Assembly (NCBI RefSeq): GCF_017114985.1
Contig: NZ_JABXKP010000104.1
Coordinates: 62,001-126,000, forward strand
Length of the DNA: 64,000 nucleotides
Source: Nostoc sp. JL33
GTDB taxonomy: Bacteria; Cyanobacteriota; Cyanobacteriia; Cyanobacteriales; Nostocaceae
Direction: 5' to 3'
Numbering within the stretch: position 1 is the stretch's first letter; the number at the start of each line of letters is the position of its first letter. The notes beneath the pieces are model-generated. The model made no database searches and was not told where the DNA came from. It was given only the letters and a program-made list of their open reading frames with translations. Made by a program: the position numbers and the translations under genes. This document shows positions 63,226 through 64,000 of the stretch, one piece after another.

Positions 63226-63684
63226 TTATCTTGCATCTTTGGAATTACTGAGACGAATTATTAAATAACTAATTGATAAGGCAAGAATAGCTATACCTAG
63301 ACCAATTATATCAAGACCTCCAATTTTTCCTAAGTCAAGAATAATAATTTTTCTGGCAACAGCAATTAAAGAAGTAACAATAACTAATTCAACCTGAAAA
63401 ACGTGTTTTCGTAAATAGGCTGTAATATTTTCTAAAATCTCTAAAGCAATTAAAATATTTAAAAATAAACCGAAAATCTTATATAAGGTTGTGTTGAAAG
63501 TACCGTAAGGCACTGTAAATAATTCTTTAAAAATAAACACTCCTAAATCTGCGATCGCTACCAAAATCACAATTACCATGAAAATAGATAGAGCTTTAGA
63601 AACTAGCACTTCTATATTTTCGATGATGTGCATGAAGTTCTGATCACTGGTAATTACTAAAATTTGCCTCAGTAGCTTTTTCAT
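63226..63684 (-). CDS. PsiE-family membrane protein
   Basis: The 152-residue protein has four hydrophobic segments (VSKALSIFMVIVILVAIADL, YKIFGLFLNILIALEILENI, VIVTSLIAVARKIIILDLG and the C-terminal IIGLGIAILALSISYLI). It has the PsiE-family loop LRKHVFQVELVIVTSLIAVAR. PsiE is phosphate-starvation inducible in E. coli but its function is unknown. It precedes narM by five bases, suggesting one operon. No Pho box was identified. Confidence 0.85.
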   Translation of the reverse strand: MKKLLRQILVITSDQNFMHIIENIEVLVSKALSIFMVIVILVAIADLGVFIFKELFTVPYGTFNTTLYKIFGLFLNILIALEILENITAYLRKHVFQVELVIVTSLIAVARKIIILDLGKIGGLDIIGLGIAILALSISYLIIRLSNSKDAR

Positions 63685-64000
63685 AATGCTGCACCCGATT
63701 CTAAAATAAAAGAAAATCCCATAGATAAATCTAGAGGATTAAAATAATTCCTAATTCGTAATTACGTTTTGTAACGTGGATTTTAATTAGGCGTTCAATT
63801 CGTGTTGCTCTTCTATTGCTGAGGAATTAAATTGGACAACTTTGTTAAAAAAGATGCCTTGCTGATGTTTTGTAAGTTTTCTATTTATTTTTTATTCTTT
63901 ATCCCTAGCTAAAATCCTGGCTCAGTAAAACCTCTTGTTACTAGAGATTTTATTTCTTTAGATATGGTAATTGGTAACAGTCAAAAGTAGAGAGTCATAA
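63685..64000. other. Window end, no gene seen
   Basis: These 316 AT-rich bases lie upstream of the PsiE gene and include a short ATTACG-like repeat near 63750. No reading frame of interest reaches the window end. Confidence 0.4.

Overview
The window looks like chromosomal DNA of a filamentous, heterocyst-type cyanobacterium close to Nostoc. The palindrome GCGATCGC (HIP1) is scattered throughout. Heptameric tandem repeats of the cyanobacterial STRR kind (ATTGGGC/ATTGGGA, ATTACGA) sit between genes. The gene content is cyanobacterial: PsbQ, NdhM, HemJ, NarM, a treZ-treY-treH trehalose cluster and an ebo cluster. No rRNA, convincing tRNA, CRISPR array or complete insertion sequence was seen.

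Layout. 1-1860: the end of a GmrSD-like DUF1524 nuclease, an antitoxin-like gene beside a decayed copy of itself, and a DUF433/DUF5615 toxin-antitoxin pair. 2036-4809: a DgcN/DgcA-type pair (DUF1611 plus enolase-superfamily epimerase) and a Nudix hydrolase. 4830-8215: a stress-protein patch with a PRC-barrel/DUF2382 protein, a repetitive LEA-like protein ending in a DUF2382 stub, and decayed genes. 8382-16172: a DCC protein and treZ, treY, treH, with a 21-bp tandem array between treZ and treY and a strong terminator after treH. 16218-17657: brnT-brnA, an Uma2 remnant and a 50-residue protein. 18113-22808: NAD biosynthesis (pncB, nadD, nrtR, nadE), with a perfect operator-like palindrome in the pncB promoter. 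23105-28686: cell-wall proteins, hemJ, a hydrolase, a ThiO-like oxidase and psbQ. 29038-34175: a conserved unknown protein, a lipase-like hydrolase and a caspase/NB-ARC/TPR protein split by a frameshift. 34668-42514: eboF, E, C, B and A on the minus strand with eboD divergent. 42610-44981: a gene interrupted by a small repeat, then higBA and phd-yoeB back to back. 44983-54153: housekeeping and signalling genes (DUF218, CtpB, GT2, PAS-GGDEF-EAL, response regulator, NdhM). 54882-61516: a PP2C phosphatase, a CHAT-FHA protein, an unknown protein and, convergently, an FHA-PrsW membrane protease. 61963-63684: a PfpI-like protein, NarM and PsiE.

How genes work together. treZ, treY and treH make and degrade trehalose, which with the LEA-like and DUF2382 proteins suggests desiccation or osmotic stress tolerance. 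pncB, nadD and nadE cover the route from nicotinate to NAD, with NrtR as the likely local repressor. The ebo genes are known in Nostoc punctiforme for moving a scytonemin precursor to the periplasm. The 54.9-61.5 kb group joins a phosphatase, two phosphothreonine-binding FHA domains and two kinds of protease. It is the best candidate here for an undescribed signalling and proteolysis system. The caspase-NB-ARC-TPR gene is an NLR-like, probably defence-related gene broken or switched off by one base.

A recurring theme is small dispersed repeats shaping genes. A 29-nt element occurs four times. One copy puts two in-frame stops into a gene and another supplies the end of eboA. Two unrelated 21-bp arrays are open on both strands.
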